64,000 bases of DNA, taken from Mesobacillus jeotgali. Its GTDB lineage: Bacteria > Bacillota > Bacilli > Bacillales > Cytobacillaceae. Shown here one piece after another: positions 31,197-40,331 of this stretch; within the stretch, counting starts at the first letter, position 1; each line of letters starts with the position of its first letter. Where the stretch lies: NCBI RefSeq assembly GCF_002874535.1, contig NZ_CP025025.1, forward strand, positions 3,247,312 through 3,311,311, written 5' to 3'. The translations under genes and the position numbers were made by a program. The notes under the pieces were generated by a model. The model had not been told where the DNA came from. It did no database searches and saw nothing but the letters and a program-made list of their open reading frames with translations.

Positions 31197-31654
31197 ATGT
31201 ATACCCCCCTTGAAATTTGGCCGTGATGTTCAGGATTGTCTCCCCATCCCTATTAACCTAACAGATTGATTCAACCCAACATCAAAAAAATAAGCATTTC
31301 TTACAATTATGTGACATGTTCATTTTACTCCCATCATAATAGAGCGTCAAGAAAACGGATACATAAAAATGCTTATATAAATAAAATTTTTAAAATATAT
31401 TGATATTGTAAAAATACCACTTTCTAATTATTTCAACGCGTTAAAGAGTATATTAAAATAATACTATTGCCTATTGGACACAGCTGATTAAAATTTCCCG
31501 GCACAATAATTTTTGGTAACCAAAGTTTCGGGTATGGTATAAACATGGAAAAATTTTATAGAATTTCTTATGCCAAGCAAAATTTAACAACTTTTTAATT
31601 TAATGTTTTCGTGGCAAATTGTTTATAATAGAGTGATAGAAAGAGGGGGAGAAC
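31197..31654. other. Divergent sdhC-yslB control region
   Basis: This 458-base AT-rich stretch has no gene. It holds the sdh promoter at 31322-31350, the leader between it and sdhC, and a TATAAT at 31624-31629 on the plus strand that probably serves yslB. Nothing else stands out. Confidence 0.7.
31322..31350 (-). promoter_or_regulatory. sdhCAB promoter
   Basis: Minus strand TTGACG (31345-31350), 17 bases, TAAAAT (31322-31327), about 125 bases upstream of sdhC. Confidence 0.75.
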
Positions 31655-32107
31655 ATGAGCGAAATAACTACTTCTGAGCAAAAAACTGATAGCGAGCCAC
31701 TGGCTGTCCCTGCGTTTGGATACGATTTGATCAGGGAAGTCCTTCTGCCGGAATTGCTCGGCAAAGATACGCCAGAAATCCTATATTGGGCCGGAAAACG
31801 CCTTGCCCGAAAGTTTCCATTAGCAACCCTTGACGAAACCATCCGCTTTTTCCAGGATGCCGGCTGGGGCACACTTACCATCAAAGAAGAAGCCCGAAGA
31901 GAAATGGTGCTTGAACTTGGCAGCGAGCTAATTTCCTCCCGACTGAAAAATTACCAAAAAACCACATTCCAGCTAGAAGCAGGCTTCATCGCCCAACAAA
32001 TGGAACAACAGAAAAAAGTAACAGCCGAAGCCTTCGAACACCCCAATAAAAAGTCATCAAAAATCCTGTTCACGATCAAATGGGATAAGAATGATTTGAT
32101 AGAATGA
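31655..32107 (+). CDS. yslB: YslB family protein (DUF2507)
   Basis: Predicted cytoplasmic protein of 150 residues. The start ATG is preceded by GAGGGGGAG. The middle carries the family pattern FGYDLIREVLLPELLGKDTPEILYW, then GKRLARKFP and FFQDAGWGTL. It resembles the heme/V4R-like YslB fold family; no catalytic residue is evident and the role is not established. The position beside sdhC, divergent from sdh, is as in B. subtilis. Confidence 0.88.
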   Translation: MSEITTSEQKTDSEPLAVPAFGYDLIREVLLPELLGKDTPEILYWAGKRLARKFPLATLDETIRFFQDAGWGTLTIKEEARREMVLELGSELISSRLKNYQKTTFQLEAGFIAQQMEQQKKVTAEAFEHPNKKSSKILFTIKWDKNDLIE

Positions 32108-32157
32108 TGTAAAAAGAAACCTCTTTAACCGAAGATCAATTTTCATTTGATATCCTG

Positions 32158-32194
32158 GGTTACTGCGCCTGAATTTCTTCCTGGCGCAGTAACC
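32158..32194 (+). terminator. yslB terminator
   Basis: Perfect 12-bp stem GGTTACTGCGCC / GGCGCAGTAACC followed by TTTTATT on the plus strand. Confidence 0.9.
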
Positions 32195-32300
32195 TTTTAT
32201 TATGTCCGAAATTTAGCAACCTATTTTTCATAGTAATAGCCTATTTGTATACAACTGAAACCGTAGAATTTGCCGTGTTACAGGCAAATATTCTTTTATT

Positions 32301-32606
32301 GTTCCCCGTTTCTTTCTCTTCACCCTAAACCGGGCACTTTCTTCCCTTTTATGTTCCCGGTTTCTCTCTCTTTACCCTAAACCGGGCACTTTCTTCCCTT
32401 TTATGTTCCCGGTTTCTCTCTCTTTACCCTAAACCGGGCACTTTTTTCCCTTTTATGTTCCCCGTTTCTCTCTCTTCACCATAAACCGGGCACTTTTTTC
32501 CCTTTTATGTTCCCCGTTTCTCTCTCTTCACTTTAAACCGGGCACTTTTTTCCCTTTTATGTTCCCCGTTTCTCTCTCTTCACTTTAAACCGGGCACTTT
32601 TTTCCG
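32301..32606. repeat. 52-bp tandem repeat array (about six units)
   Basis: Units start with GTTCCC at 32301, 32353, 32405, 32457, 32509 and 32561, exactly 52 bases apart. The sequence is unrelated to the array at 3774. Each unit contains a dyad. In the unit at 32353 it is CCCGGTTT (32356-32363) with AAACCGGG (32379-32386). A pyrimidine-rich CACTTTCTTCCCTTTTATG follows it. The array sits between the convergent genes yslB and lysC. Confidence 0.95.
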
Positions 32607-32721
32607 TCAGTTTCCGCTTTTCACTCTCACTGACACATATCGATGAAATTAGATGTTGTCCTCCATTTCATCCTGATTATGTCACAAGCAGCCCACACTC
32701 ACCTTCTGCCAGCTTGTGAAC

Positions 32722-32757
32722 AAAAAGCTTTCCTGGCGGCACACCAGGAAAGCTTTT
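32722..32757 (-). terminator. lysC terminator
   Basis: Long perfect stem AAAAGCTTTCCTGG / CCAGGAAAGCTTTT flanked by A and T runs, just past the lysC stop. Confidence 0.92.
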
Positions 32758-32768
32758 ACCATTCTCCC

Positions 32769-34001
32769 TTAATTCGTCTTAACAGCTTCGGAGTATAGCT
32801 CAAATGCTTCATGCAATGATTCTACTGCGTTTACCATTTGTTTTTCATCGACTACGGTAGAAACTTTGATTTCGGATGTGCTTACCATCTTCACCTGGAT
32901 ACCGTGTCCTTCAAGGACTTCAAACATTTTGGCAGCTACTCCTGGATTTGAAACCATTCCTGAACCTACAATCGACACCTTTGCAAGGCCGGTTTCTGAT
33001 TCGACCGCTTGATAATTTAATGCTTCTTTATTGCGTTCCAATACGTCCAGTGCCTCCGGGAGGTCGTTGCTCTTGATGGAGAACGAAATATTGGCTAACC
33101 CTGCTTCAGTACGGCTTTGGACGATAATGTCGACATTGATGTGGTTCTGTGCAAGGGTTGTGAATATAGTAGAAAGTCCTTTTAGTGAAGTGCTTACTCC
33201 AAGAACTGATACTCTCGTGATTTGGTCTTCAAACGCTACTCCGCGTACGATTAGATTCTGTTCCATTTCATTCTCCTCCTCGATGATCGTGCCTCTTTCT
33301 TTTTCCATGCTGGATCTTACTTCAAGTGGCAATCCATAGTTTTTCGCAAATTCAACCGCCCGCGGATGGAGCACACCTGCCCCGAGATTTGCCAACTCCA
33401 ACATTTCATCATATGAAACACTCAGCAGTTTCCTTGCGCTTTTCACATATCTTGGATCGGTCGTAAACACGCCAGTCACATCTGTGTAGATATCGCATTT
33501 ATCCGCCTTCAACGCCGCCGCAAGTGCTACTGCTGTTGTATCTGACCCACCGCGGCCAAGAGTCGTGATTTCCCCGTCATCCGTAACACCCTGGAATCCG
33601 GCGACAATGACCACCTTGCCAGTTTCTAAGTCCTTGGCAATTCTGTCCGTTTCGATATCGACAATCCTGGCGTTTCCGTGGACAGCTTCTGTTTTGATTC
33701 CAGCCTGCCAGCCTGTATAGGAAACGGCATCGATGCCATTCTGCGCCAATGCCATTGAAAAAAGCGCAATCGTAATTTGTTCACCTGTTGTCAGCAGCAT
33801 ATCCATCTCTCTTTTAGATGGCGCGCTTGAAATATCATTCGCCATATCGACAAGGTGGTCCGTCGTTTTGCCCATTGCAGATACGACTACGACCACATTG
33901 TTGCCGTTCTGCAGTTCCTCCGCTGTCCTGCTTGCTGCGTTCCTGATCCTTTCGACGCTTCCCACTGATGTTCCACCGAATTTCTGTACAATCAATCCCA
34001 T
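32769..34001 (-). CDS. lysC: Aspartokinase II, lysine-responsive
   Basis: Phosphorylates aspartate at the head of the lysine, threonine and methionine pathway; 410 residues. The kinase domain begins VQKFGGTSVGSVERI, with GFQGVTDDGEITTLGRGGSDTTA around residue 135. Two C-terminal ACT domains (about 265-400) are the regulatory part. In B. subtilis an internal start in lysC yields a separate small subunit; I did not resolve one here. A lysine riboswitch precedes the gene, matching the lysine-sensitive isozyme. Confidence 0.97.
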   Translation of the reverse strand: MGLIVQKFGGTSVGSVERIRNAASRTAEELQNGNNVVVVVSAMGKTTDHLVDMANDISSAPSKREMDMLLTTGEQITIALFSMALAQNGIDAVSYTGWQAGIKTEAVHGNARIVDIETDRIAKDLETGKVVIVAGFQGVTDDGEITTLGRGGSDTTAVALAAALKADKCDIYTDVTGVFTTDPRYVKSARKLLSVSYDEMLELANLGAGVLHPRAVEFAKNYGLPLEVRSSMEKERGTIIEEENEMEQNLIVRGVAFEDQITRVSVLGVSTSLKGLSTIFTTLAQNHINVDIIVQSRTEAGLANISFSIKSNDLPEALDVLERNKEALNYQAVESETGLAKVSIVGSGMVSNPGVAAKMFEVLEGHGIQVKMVSTSEIKVSTVVDEKQMVNAVESLHEAFELYSEAVKTN

Positions 34002-34119
34002 ACGTTTCCCCTGCCTCTTTATTCTTATTTTGCCTCTAATAGAGTTTCATGGCTACGCCGCATATGTATTTTCCCCAAAGGCCTTCTACATATCTGTAAA
34101 AAAATTGCCCTTAAAAACA

Positions 34120-34345
34120 GAAAAAGCAATGGAAGTGGCTCCCATTGCTTGATAAACGTGTATATACGCTGCAACATGAGATAGCACTCCAAGATGGCAA
34201 TCTTGACAATCCAGCGTTTATTTAACGAAGGACCAGCGAGAAAACCGATAGGCATTTCCCCACTTCGGCGAACATCCCCTTTCAAAGTCCATCAATGAAT
34301 CCTACAATTCTCCTGACTTTTACTCTTGAAGTTCGCACCTCTATC
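34120..34345 (-). ncRNA. Lysine riboswitch (L box) of lysC
   Basis: The aptamer signature is present on the minus strand: AGAGGTGCGAAC (from 34342), AAGAGTA, then GGGGATGTTCGCCGAAGTGG and GCTGGTCC. Downstream is a terminator stem AAGCAATGG / CCATTGCTT (34124-34150) followed by TTTTTCTGTTTTT. Lysine binding should end transcription before lysC. The rest of the 419-base gap holds the spacer to lysC and uvrC's 3' side, with no other element seen. Confidence 0.95.
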
Positions 34346-34420
34346 TTCACTTTAATGCTCTAAAGTGATAGCTATATGAAATTTTTATCATTATAGCACA
34401 CCTAAAAATAGAATGCTACA

Positions 34421-36193
34421 TTAATTCTGTAATTTCTGATATAGTTCCTCCGCAACATTAGCTGGGAGTCCTGCAGCATTCAGCTCTTCCAAAGAGGCTT
34501 CCCTCATTTTTTTCACCGAGCCGAAATGCTTCAACAGAGCCTTCTTGCGCTTTTCGCCAATGCCCGGGATATCATCAAGCAGTGATTGAAACGCACTTTT
34601 GCCCCTTAACTGGCGATGGAAGGTAATCGCGAACCGGTGGACTTCATCCTGGATTCTTTGCAACAGGTAAAATTCCTGGCTGTTTCGCGGCAGTTCGATT
34701 ACCTGCAGCGGGTTACCATACAGCAGCTGGGAGGTCCTGTGCTTGTCATCCTTGGCCAGGCCGGCAATTGGAATATCCAGCCCAAGTTCATTCTCAATCA
34801 CATCACGTGCAGACTCGATATGACCTTTTCCGCCATCGATGATAATCAAATCTGGAAGCGGCAATCCCTCTTTCAGGACACGTGTATATCTACGCCTTAC
34901 GACTTCCCTCATCGATTCATAGTCATCCGGTCCCTTGACGGATTTAATCTTGTATTTGCGATACTCTCTTTTTTCCGGCTTGCCGTCGATAAAGACAATC
35001 ATCGCTGATACCGGATCTGTTCCTTGGATATTGGAGTTATCGAAAGACTCAATACGGTGAGGAGTGTAAATGCCCATTTGCTGGCCAAGATTTTCAACAG
35101 CCTTTATGGTCCGTTCCTCATCGCGCTCGATTAATGAAAATTTTTCTTTCAGGGCAATGCCCGCATTCTTTGAGGCCAGGTGGACAAGCTCCTTCTTCTT
35201 ACCACGCTGCGGTTTTAGCACTTTCACTTCAAGCAGGCCCTCTGCTAGTTCAAGGTCGACGCCCTCAGGAACCAATACTTCCTTCGGCTTGAAATGCTCA
35301 TTTTTTGAGTAAAATTGGCCCAGGTATGTGAGGATATCTTCTTCAGGTTCATTGTGGATCGGGAACATCGAAACCTCTCGTTCAATCAATTTTCCCTGAC
35401 GGATAAAGAATACCTGAACACACATCCATCCCTTGTCGACAGCATAGCCAAACACATCCCGGTCGGTGAAGTCTGTCGTAGTCATCTTCTGCTTTTCCAT
35501 TGTTGCCTCGATATGGGCAATCTTATCGCGAAATTCCTTCGCCCGCTCAAAATCCAGTTCCTCGGCAGCCGCAGCCATTTTTACCGTCAAATCTTCCTTG
35601 ATTTCTTTATAGCCGCCGTTAAGGAAACGAGTGATCTCATCAGTCATACGCTTATACTCTTCCTTGCTTACGTCCTTGACACAGGGAGCAAGACACTGCC
35701 CCATATGATAATAAAGGCAGACACGGTCAGGCAGAGTAGAACACTTCCGGAGCGGATAAATCCTGTCCAGCAGCTTTTTCGTCTCATTCGCCGCCTGTAC
35801 ATTTGGATACGGCCCAAAATATTTGCCGCTGTCCTTCTTTACTTTTCTCGTAATGATCAGCTTTGGATGCCGTTCTGCAGTCAGCTTGATGAACGGATAT
35901 GATTTATCATCCTTGAGCATGATATTATATTTTGGGTCATATTTCTTGATCAGGTTGATTTCAAGAAGCAGTGCTTCCATATCGGAGGAGGTGACGATAT
36001 ACTCAAAATCCTCGATTTCATTAACTAGACGCAGCGTTTTTCCGTCATGCGACCCTGTAAAATAAGAGCGCACCCTGTTCTTCAATACCTTCGCTTTCCC
36101 AACGTAAATAATGGTCCCTTGCCTGTCCTTCATTAAATAACAACCTGGCTGCGCAGGGAGAAGCGCTAGCTTATTTCTGATCTGCTCATTCAT
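34421..36193 (-). CDS. uvrC: Excinuclease ABC subunit C
   Basis: Dual-incision nuclease of nucleotide excision repair, 590 residues from the ATG at 36191-36193, chosen because AGGAGG lies seven bases upstream. The N-terminal GIY-YIG domain ([20 protein letters not shown]) makes the 3' cut. A UVR motif is at about 205-235. The RNase H-like endonuclease region contains [14 protein letters not shown] and IIDGGKGH. Two HhH motifs end the protein ([15 protein letters not shown]...). It begins 15 bases after the end of a glycosyltransferase gene and is probably cotranscribed with it. Confidence 0.97.
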   Translation of the reverse strand: MNEQIRNKLALLPAQPGCYLMKDRQGTIIYVGKAKVLKNRVRSYFTGSHDGKTLRLVNEIEDFEYIVTSSDMEALLLEINLIKKYDPKYNIMLKDDKSYPFIKLTAERHPKLIITRKVKKDSGKYFGPYPNVQAANETKKLLDRIYPLRKCSTLPDRVCLYYHMGQCLAPCVKDVSKEEYKRMTDEITRFLNGGYKEIKEDLTVKMAAAAEELDFERAKEFRDKIAHIEATMEKQKMTTTDFTDRDVFGYAVDKGWMCVQVFFIRQGKLIEREVSMFPIHNEPEEDILTYLGQFYSKNEHFKPKEVLVPEGVDLELAEGLLEVKVLKPQRGKKKELVHLASKNAGIALKEKFSLIERDEERTIKAVENLGQQMGIYTPHRIESFDNSNIQGTDPVSAMIVFIDGKPEKREYRKYKIKSVKGPDDYESMREVVRRRYTRVLKEGLPLPDLIIIDGGKGHIESARDVIENELGLDIPIAGLAKDDKHRTSQLLYGNPLQVIELPRNSQEFYLLQRIQDEVHRFAITFHRQLRGKSAFQSLLDDIPGIGEKRKKALLKHFGSVKKMREASLEELNAAGLPANVAEELYQKLQN

Positions 36194-36208
36194 GCCGTTC
36201 ACCTCCTG

Positions 36209-37669
36209 TTACGGTGTCCATTTATATAGAATAATCTTATGATAGACTGGGTCAAAAATTTCAGCTGACGTAAATGTTTCTACCTTCTCTAGTCTCCCTC
36301 CAGGATCAAAGCCCTGGGAACGGAAGCCGTCCACAACACTGTTCGTTAAATAAATCGTCTTGCCTTTATATAACCTCTGATCGTGAAGGAAAATCTTATA
36401 GGTGTAGATTCGTTTATGCGGATAAGGCATTTTAATAAACTGCAAAACTCTTGTTTCTTCCCAAGTATAAAGAACGAATTCCTCTGGCTGCTCCTCCAGA
36501 TAGTGTGCAAGCTGATAGACTGCTGGTTCGATTGCAGCCTGTTTTTTAATATAACTTGCAGAAATCATTGCCTGGGCAATGATAATGGTGACTACCAAAA
36601 GGCTGGCATACACCCCTGCCCTTTTTTTAAAAAAGACAGTCAGACCAACAAACAAGAGCAATAGCGCGAGCGGCAGTATATGCCTCGGCTTTTCAATATT
36701 CTGGGCGAAAAGTGCCCAAACAGCATATGCGAACAGCAGCAATACACCCAAATGATAGCTGCATTCCTTATAAACTTTACTTTTCGATGCTGGCAAAAAA
36801 ATTAAGATGCCGATAACTATACATAATACCATCAAAACAGTTGTTCGTGAAAAGATTCCCCACCATAAAATGTTGGTAAAGAAGAATGCTTTCATCCTTG
36901 CCCAAATGGAAAGTTCATTGGATACCGAAGTGCCTCCCCATTCCTGAAAATGCCCTCTAGTAAATCCAAAAGCAAGCTCAAGGAAGTTAACAAGCCCACC
37001 TTCAGATATGACTAGTCCTCCAACCCAGATTAACTGGAACAATCCTGCGATGACCACATATTTGACCACACCGCCCAGGCCGATCTCCCTTTTTGCCCAT
37101 TTTCTATATAAAAGGTATACAAGGCCGATTGCCATCGGAATATAGCTCAGCCTGATCCCCAATAGGACACTGAATAAAAACAGTGGAAGCAGCATCCATT
37201 TGTCAGCTGGCCTGGACTCTGCGGCTTTAATGCTCCAGAAATACCACCAAAAAGCAGCAAGCGCGGCACCCTCTGACATTGGCTGGTTCACAATGATCAG
37301 CGGATAACTGGCAGTATATATTGCAGCCGCGACAAGAAAAGCACTTACGCTGGTAACATATCTTTTTGCGAGTAAATATACAGGCAAAATCGAGCTGCCA
37401 TAAACCAACACATTAAATAAAACCAATGCCTGATTTGGGGTATCTGCCAAAAAATTGACCAACATGCCACCAAAAATAAAGTATGGATAGCCGGGAAAAT
37501 GCGGCTGCATCGCTCGTAGGTCATACCTGTCCATTGCCAGGGTATAGTCAACTTGGTCCCAGGAGGCTACGAATGGATTAAGTGAAATCAACTGGATTGT
37601 AAAAATGTAAAGAACCGCAAGCGAACTCAGTCCAAGAATGATTAATCTGTTCATTTTTTTAAAATTCAT
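36209..37669 (-). CDS. Polytopic membrane glycosyltransferase, GT39/ArnT-like
   Basis: Predicted integral membrane protein of about 486 residues with 10-12 transmembrane helices. The first extracytoplasmic loop carries an acidic motif (SWDQVDYTLAMDRYD), as expected for GT-C enzymes that use a lipid-phosphate sugar donor. A hydrophilic C-terminal tail of about 90 residues follows the last helix. The start is uncertain: ATG at 37669 is chosen by the GGTGG site, and the open frame extends to TTG 37681. A terminator separates it from the FTR1 gene upstream, and it runs to within 15 bases of uvrC. Acceptor and sugar are unknown. Confidence 0.7.
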   Translation of the reverse strand: MNFKKMNRLIILGLSSLAVLYIFTIQLISLNPFVASWDQVDYTLAMDRYDLRAMQPHFPGYPYFIFGGMLVNFLADTPNQALVLFNVLVYGSSILPVYLLAKRYVTSVSAFLVAAAIYTASYPLIIVNQPMSEGAALAAFWWYFWSIKAAESRPADKWMLLPLFLFSVLLGIRLSYIPMAIGLVYLLYRKWAKREIGLGGVVKYVVIAGLFQLIWVGGLVISEGGLVNFLELAFGFTRGHFQEWGGTSVSNELSIWARMKAFFFTNILWWGIFSRTTVLMVLCIVIGILIFLPASKSKVYKECSYHLGVLLLFAYAVWALFAQNIEKPRHILPLALLLLFVGLTVFFKKRAGVYASLLVVTIIIAQAMISASYIKKQAAIEPAVYQLAHYLEEQPEEFVLYTWEETRVLQFIKMPYPHKRIYTYKIFLHDQRLYKGKTIYLTNSVVDGFRSQGFDPGGRLEKVETFTSAEIFDPVYHKIILYKWTP

Positions 37670-37712
37670 CATTTCCACCAACTAACTTCCAAGGGAATCG
37701 TTTTTACGTATG

Positions 37713-37745
37713 AAAAAAGTACAAGGAAATTCCCTGTACTTTTTT
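37713..37745 (-). terminator. FTR1 operon terminator
   Basis: Stem AAAAAAGTACAAGG / CCCTGTACTTTTT with one bulge and A/T runs on both sides, 34 bases past the FTR1 stop. Confidence 0.88.
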
Positions 37746-37778
37746 GGAGAGAGGATCGTAATGCCTCAAACTAACTGA

Positions 37779-38708
37779 TTATTTAACTTGCGGGTTCAAT
37801 ACTACTTGTTTGTTCTCTGCACCTTTGTTTTCAACAGCCTTCACTTTCTTAGGGCTGCGTGATGAAGTCAGCAGGTAGATCGCCGCAAAGTATCCGATAT
37901 ACGCAATGACTTCTTCAATCGAAGGCATTGATGAGTATCCAAACAGAGCCTTCAGGAAGATGCCCACATCACCAGAGATAAGCGGTGCAACACCTGTATC
38001 ACGGAGATAATGCGCATAATCAATCGGGTGTTCAGGCAATAGCCACGTTATATCGTAAACATGGTACATAACGCTGCCGATAATGTTCACATCCTGCATC
38101 ATTGAAATTGCCTGTACAAGCAATCCAGCAGAAATCAGGATGATGAATGCACCTGTGATTTGGAAGAATGTTTTTAGCTTAACCTTCATCGTACCTTTAA
38201 AGAACATGTAAGAGACGCCAACAGCAATCAATGTACCAGTGATTGCTCCCCATCCCTGCATGGCAGCACCGATGTTACCACCTGTGATTGCCGCAAAGAA
38301 GAAGACCGTTTCAATACCTTCACGCAACACGACAAGGAATGAATGGATGACCATGCCGACAATGTTTCCTGTCGAGATGAACTTATTCATTTTTCCTTCC
38401 ATGTTGCCTTTAAGATCCTTGCTATGGCTTGCCATCCAGAATACCATCTGTGTCAAGAGTACAGTAGACACAATCATGATTCCAATTTTCAAATAAATCT
38501 CACTGCCCATTGCCGCGAAGCCTGTGAAAACGACCTGGAACAGGATCGCTACCCCGATACTTGCCAGAACGGCAAGTCCGGCACCCAGCCAGACATACTT
38601 TGTATATTTTGGATTACCGGTTCTCTTTAAGTATGTTGTAATGATTCCGATGATTAATAACGCTTCCAATACTTCACGAAAAGTAATCAATAATGCTTGA
38701 ACTTCCAC
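37779..38708 (-). CDS. FTR1/EfeU-family iron permease
   Basis: Predicted seven-helix iron transporter of 309 residues. Both diagnostic REXXE motifs are present: FREVLEALLI (residues 10-19, helix 1) and LREGIETVFF (about 128-137, helix 4). It is the short form, without the N-terminal extracellular domain that some Firmicute FTR1 proteins have. The gene directly upstream encodes an exported helical protein that may supply it. Both genes follow a Fur-box promoter. No EfeB-type peroxidase is in the window. Confidence 0.9.
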   Translation of the reverse strand: MEVQALLITFREVLEALLIIGIITTYLKRTGNPKYTKYVWLGAGLAVLASIGVAILFQVVFTGFAAMGSEIYLKIGIMIVSTVLLTQMVFWMASHSKDLKGNMEGKMNKFISTGNIVGMVIHSFLVVLREGIETVFFFAAITGGNIGAAMQGWGAITGTLIAVGVSYMFFKGTMKVKLKTFFQITGAFIILISAGLLVQAISMMQDVNIIGSVMYHVYDITWLLPEHPIDYAHYLRDTGVAPLISGDVGIFLKALFGYSSMPSIEEVIAYIGYFAAIYLLTSSRSPKKVKAVENKGAENKQVVLNPQVK

Positions 38709-38742
38709 TGTGATTCTCCCCTCTCCAAGGTGTCATCAATAT

Positions 38743-39495
38743 TTATGAATTTCTTCTCTTAATTCCAATAGCGACAATCGCACCAATGACCACAACAATC
38801 AGGATCAAAGGAATCCAGTTACGGATATTCGAACGGTCTGTCCAGTCCTTTTTCCCAGGGCCCTCTTCTTCTTCTGTGTCTGTAAAATGGCCAACTTCCA
38901 GGCTTGGAAGATCGAATTCGTCTTGCAAGGTGTTCAGGATTTCTTCTTTCTTCTCTTTAAAAACTTCTATGTCAGAAGGTTTCTTCCCGACTCCAAAAAG
39001 TCCGGGATTCCCTAGTGCTTCCAGTGCAGCATCAAAGTCAGCCTTTATTGCTTTGTCTGTTTCAGGGTTACTTGCTTCAACCTTTGGCGAAAGCGCTTGA
39101 TATGTAGCAAAACCTTTTGCCAGCAGCTTCTTTGATGTATCATACTCCTCAAAACTTTTTTCAATGCTTTCAAGCCTTCTTGCAACATTCAGCACGAGAA
39201 GTTTTTCCATATTCTCAATAGTTGCTTCTTTATCTTCTTCTTCCAAACTTTTCATGATAACTTCCCCTGGCTCTGTTCCCATATGCATATCGATTTCTTC
39301 TTTAACCGTTTCAAATAGGGATGTTGCAGCCGAGAAGTTTGGAGGGTCCTCATCCAGTTTCAACTGCATTTCCTTATAGACTTCTGCGACTTTCTCTTCA
39401 TTTGGATCACCATATGAATAGGCATTCGCAGTCAAAGGAATGCTGTTAATGAGAATCAATATCAATGAAAAACAAAAAAATATGGCTTTTTTCAT
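38743..39495 (-). CDS. Exported helical protein with C-terminal anchor, FTR1 partner
   Basis: Unrecognised protein of 250 residues. The start is ATG 39493-39495 with AGGAGGG nine bases upstream; the longer frame reads through the Fur site. A signal peptide covers residues 1-24 (ending TANA). A glutamate- and lysine-rich, mostly helical extracellular region spans about 25-215. One transmembrane helix (WIPLILIVVVIGAIVAIGI) is followed by a short basic tail KRRNS. It is 34 bases upstream of the FTR1 permease in the same Fur-controlled unit. I infer an iron-binding or docking subunit, possibly the split-off extracellular domain of long FTR1 proteins. Confidence 0.7.
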   Translation of the reverse strand: MKKAIFFCFSLILILINSIPLTANAYSYGDPNEEKVAEVYKEMQLKLDEDPPNFSAATSLFETVKEEIDMHMGTEPGEVIMKSLEEEDKEATIENMEKLLVLNVARRLESIEKSFEEYDTSKKLLAKGFATYQALSPKVEASNPETDKAIKADFDAALEALGNPGLFGVGKKPSDIEVFKEKKEEILNTLQDEFDLPSLEVGHFTDTEEEEGPGKKDWTDRSNIRNWIPLILIVVVIGAIVAIGIKRRNS

Positions 39496-39520
39496 TTGCT
39501 GTTTCCCTCCTACAATGATA

Positions 39521-39549
39521 ATGATAATGATTATCAATATGAATGTCAA
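39521..39549 (-). promoter_or_regulatory. Fur-controlled promoter of the FTR1 unit
   Basis: Minus strand TTGACA (39544-39549), 17 bases, TATCAT (39521-39526). A perfect 7-1-7 Fur box, TGATAATGATTATCA, occupies 39522-39536 across spacer and -10. The -35 overlaps the stop codon of the upstream glycosyltransferase gene. Confidence 0.9.
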
Positions 39550-40331
39550 TCATATTTGACAACCGTCACTTTTTTGTCACTATTTTTACTGTTTTTAGCT
39601 TGGGATTGATCTACTCCAACTACCTCGGAGACAGGCCTGGACATTTCACGGTACACAGCCGGCACGACATTCGTCATATATTTCTTGAATGAAATGAACG
39701 ATGTTCCAGTGGTCCTGACCCTGTATTTGATCGGCACTTCAAGCACCCTGAATCCTTTTCTGACCAGATTGAGTGTCAATACCTGTGCATAATTGTAATC
39801 ATGGATAATTTCAGCATGCTCGAGCACTTTTCGTGAAAAAGCCCTCATCCCGGATTGGCCATCATACAGCCACTTTCTTAACAATAATGTTTGCAGGAAA
39901 GTGAAAAAATAATTCCCCATCCTGCGATGAAACTTCATTCCTTTTATTGTGCCCATAAAACGGGAACCCATTGTATAATCGGTTTCTCCATTTAGTATCG
40001 GCTTAACAATGTCTGGGATTTGCCATGCGGGATATTCGCCATCAGCATCAATCATAACGCCGACATCAGCCCCCATGCTAAAACATTCCTCAATGCCTTT
40101 TCTTACCGCGGCTCCCAGGCCGCGGTTTTTTTCAAAGCTAATGATGTGGTCAGCGCCAGCTTTTTTTGCCTCCAGGACAGTTCCGTCCGTTGAACCATCA
40201 TCAATCACTAATACTTCCACGATATCAGCACCGGCGAAACTGCGTGGAATGTTTTCAATTACTTCACCAATTGATTCTTCTTCGTTGAAAGCCGGCAAAA
40301 ATACGATTACTTTACTCAATTTAACTCTCAT
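39546..40331 (-). CDS. Family 2 glycosyltransferase, DPM1-like
   Basis: Predicted cytoplasmic or membrane-associated GT-A enzyme of 261 residues. Motifs: VFLPAFNEEESIGEVI at the N-terminus, VIDDGSTDGT, MIDADGEYP (metal-binding DxD, about 96-100) and DGQSGMRAFSR. There is no C-terminal membrane domain. Such enzymes usually move a sugar from a nucleotide onto polyprenyl phosphate. The start overlaps the preceding phosphodiesterase gene by 11 bases; it is the last gene of a four-gene overlapping operon. Confidence 0.83.
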   Translation of the reverse strand: MRVKLSKVIVFLPAFNEEESIGEVIENIPRSFAGADIVEVLVIDDGSTDGTVLEAKKAGADHIISFEKNRGLGAAVRKGIEECFSMGADVGVMIDADGEYPAWQIPDIVKPILNGETDYTMGSRFMGTIKGMKFHRRMGNYFFTFLQTLLLRKWLYDGQSGMRAFSRKVLEHAEIIHDYNYAQVLTLNLVRKGFRVLEVPIKYRVRTTGTSFISFKKYMTNVVPAVYREMSRPVSEVVGVDQSQAKNSKNSDKKVTVVKYD

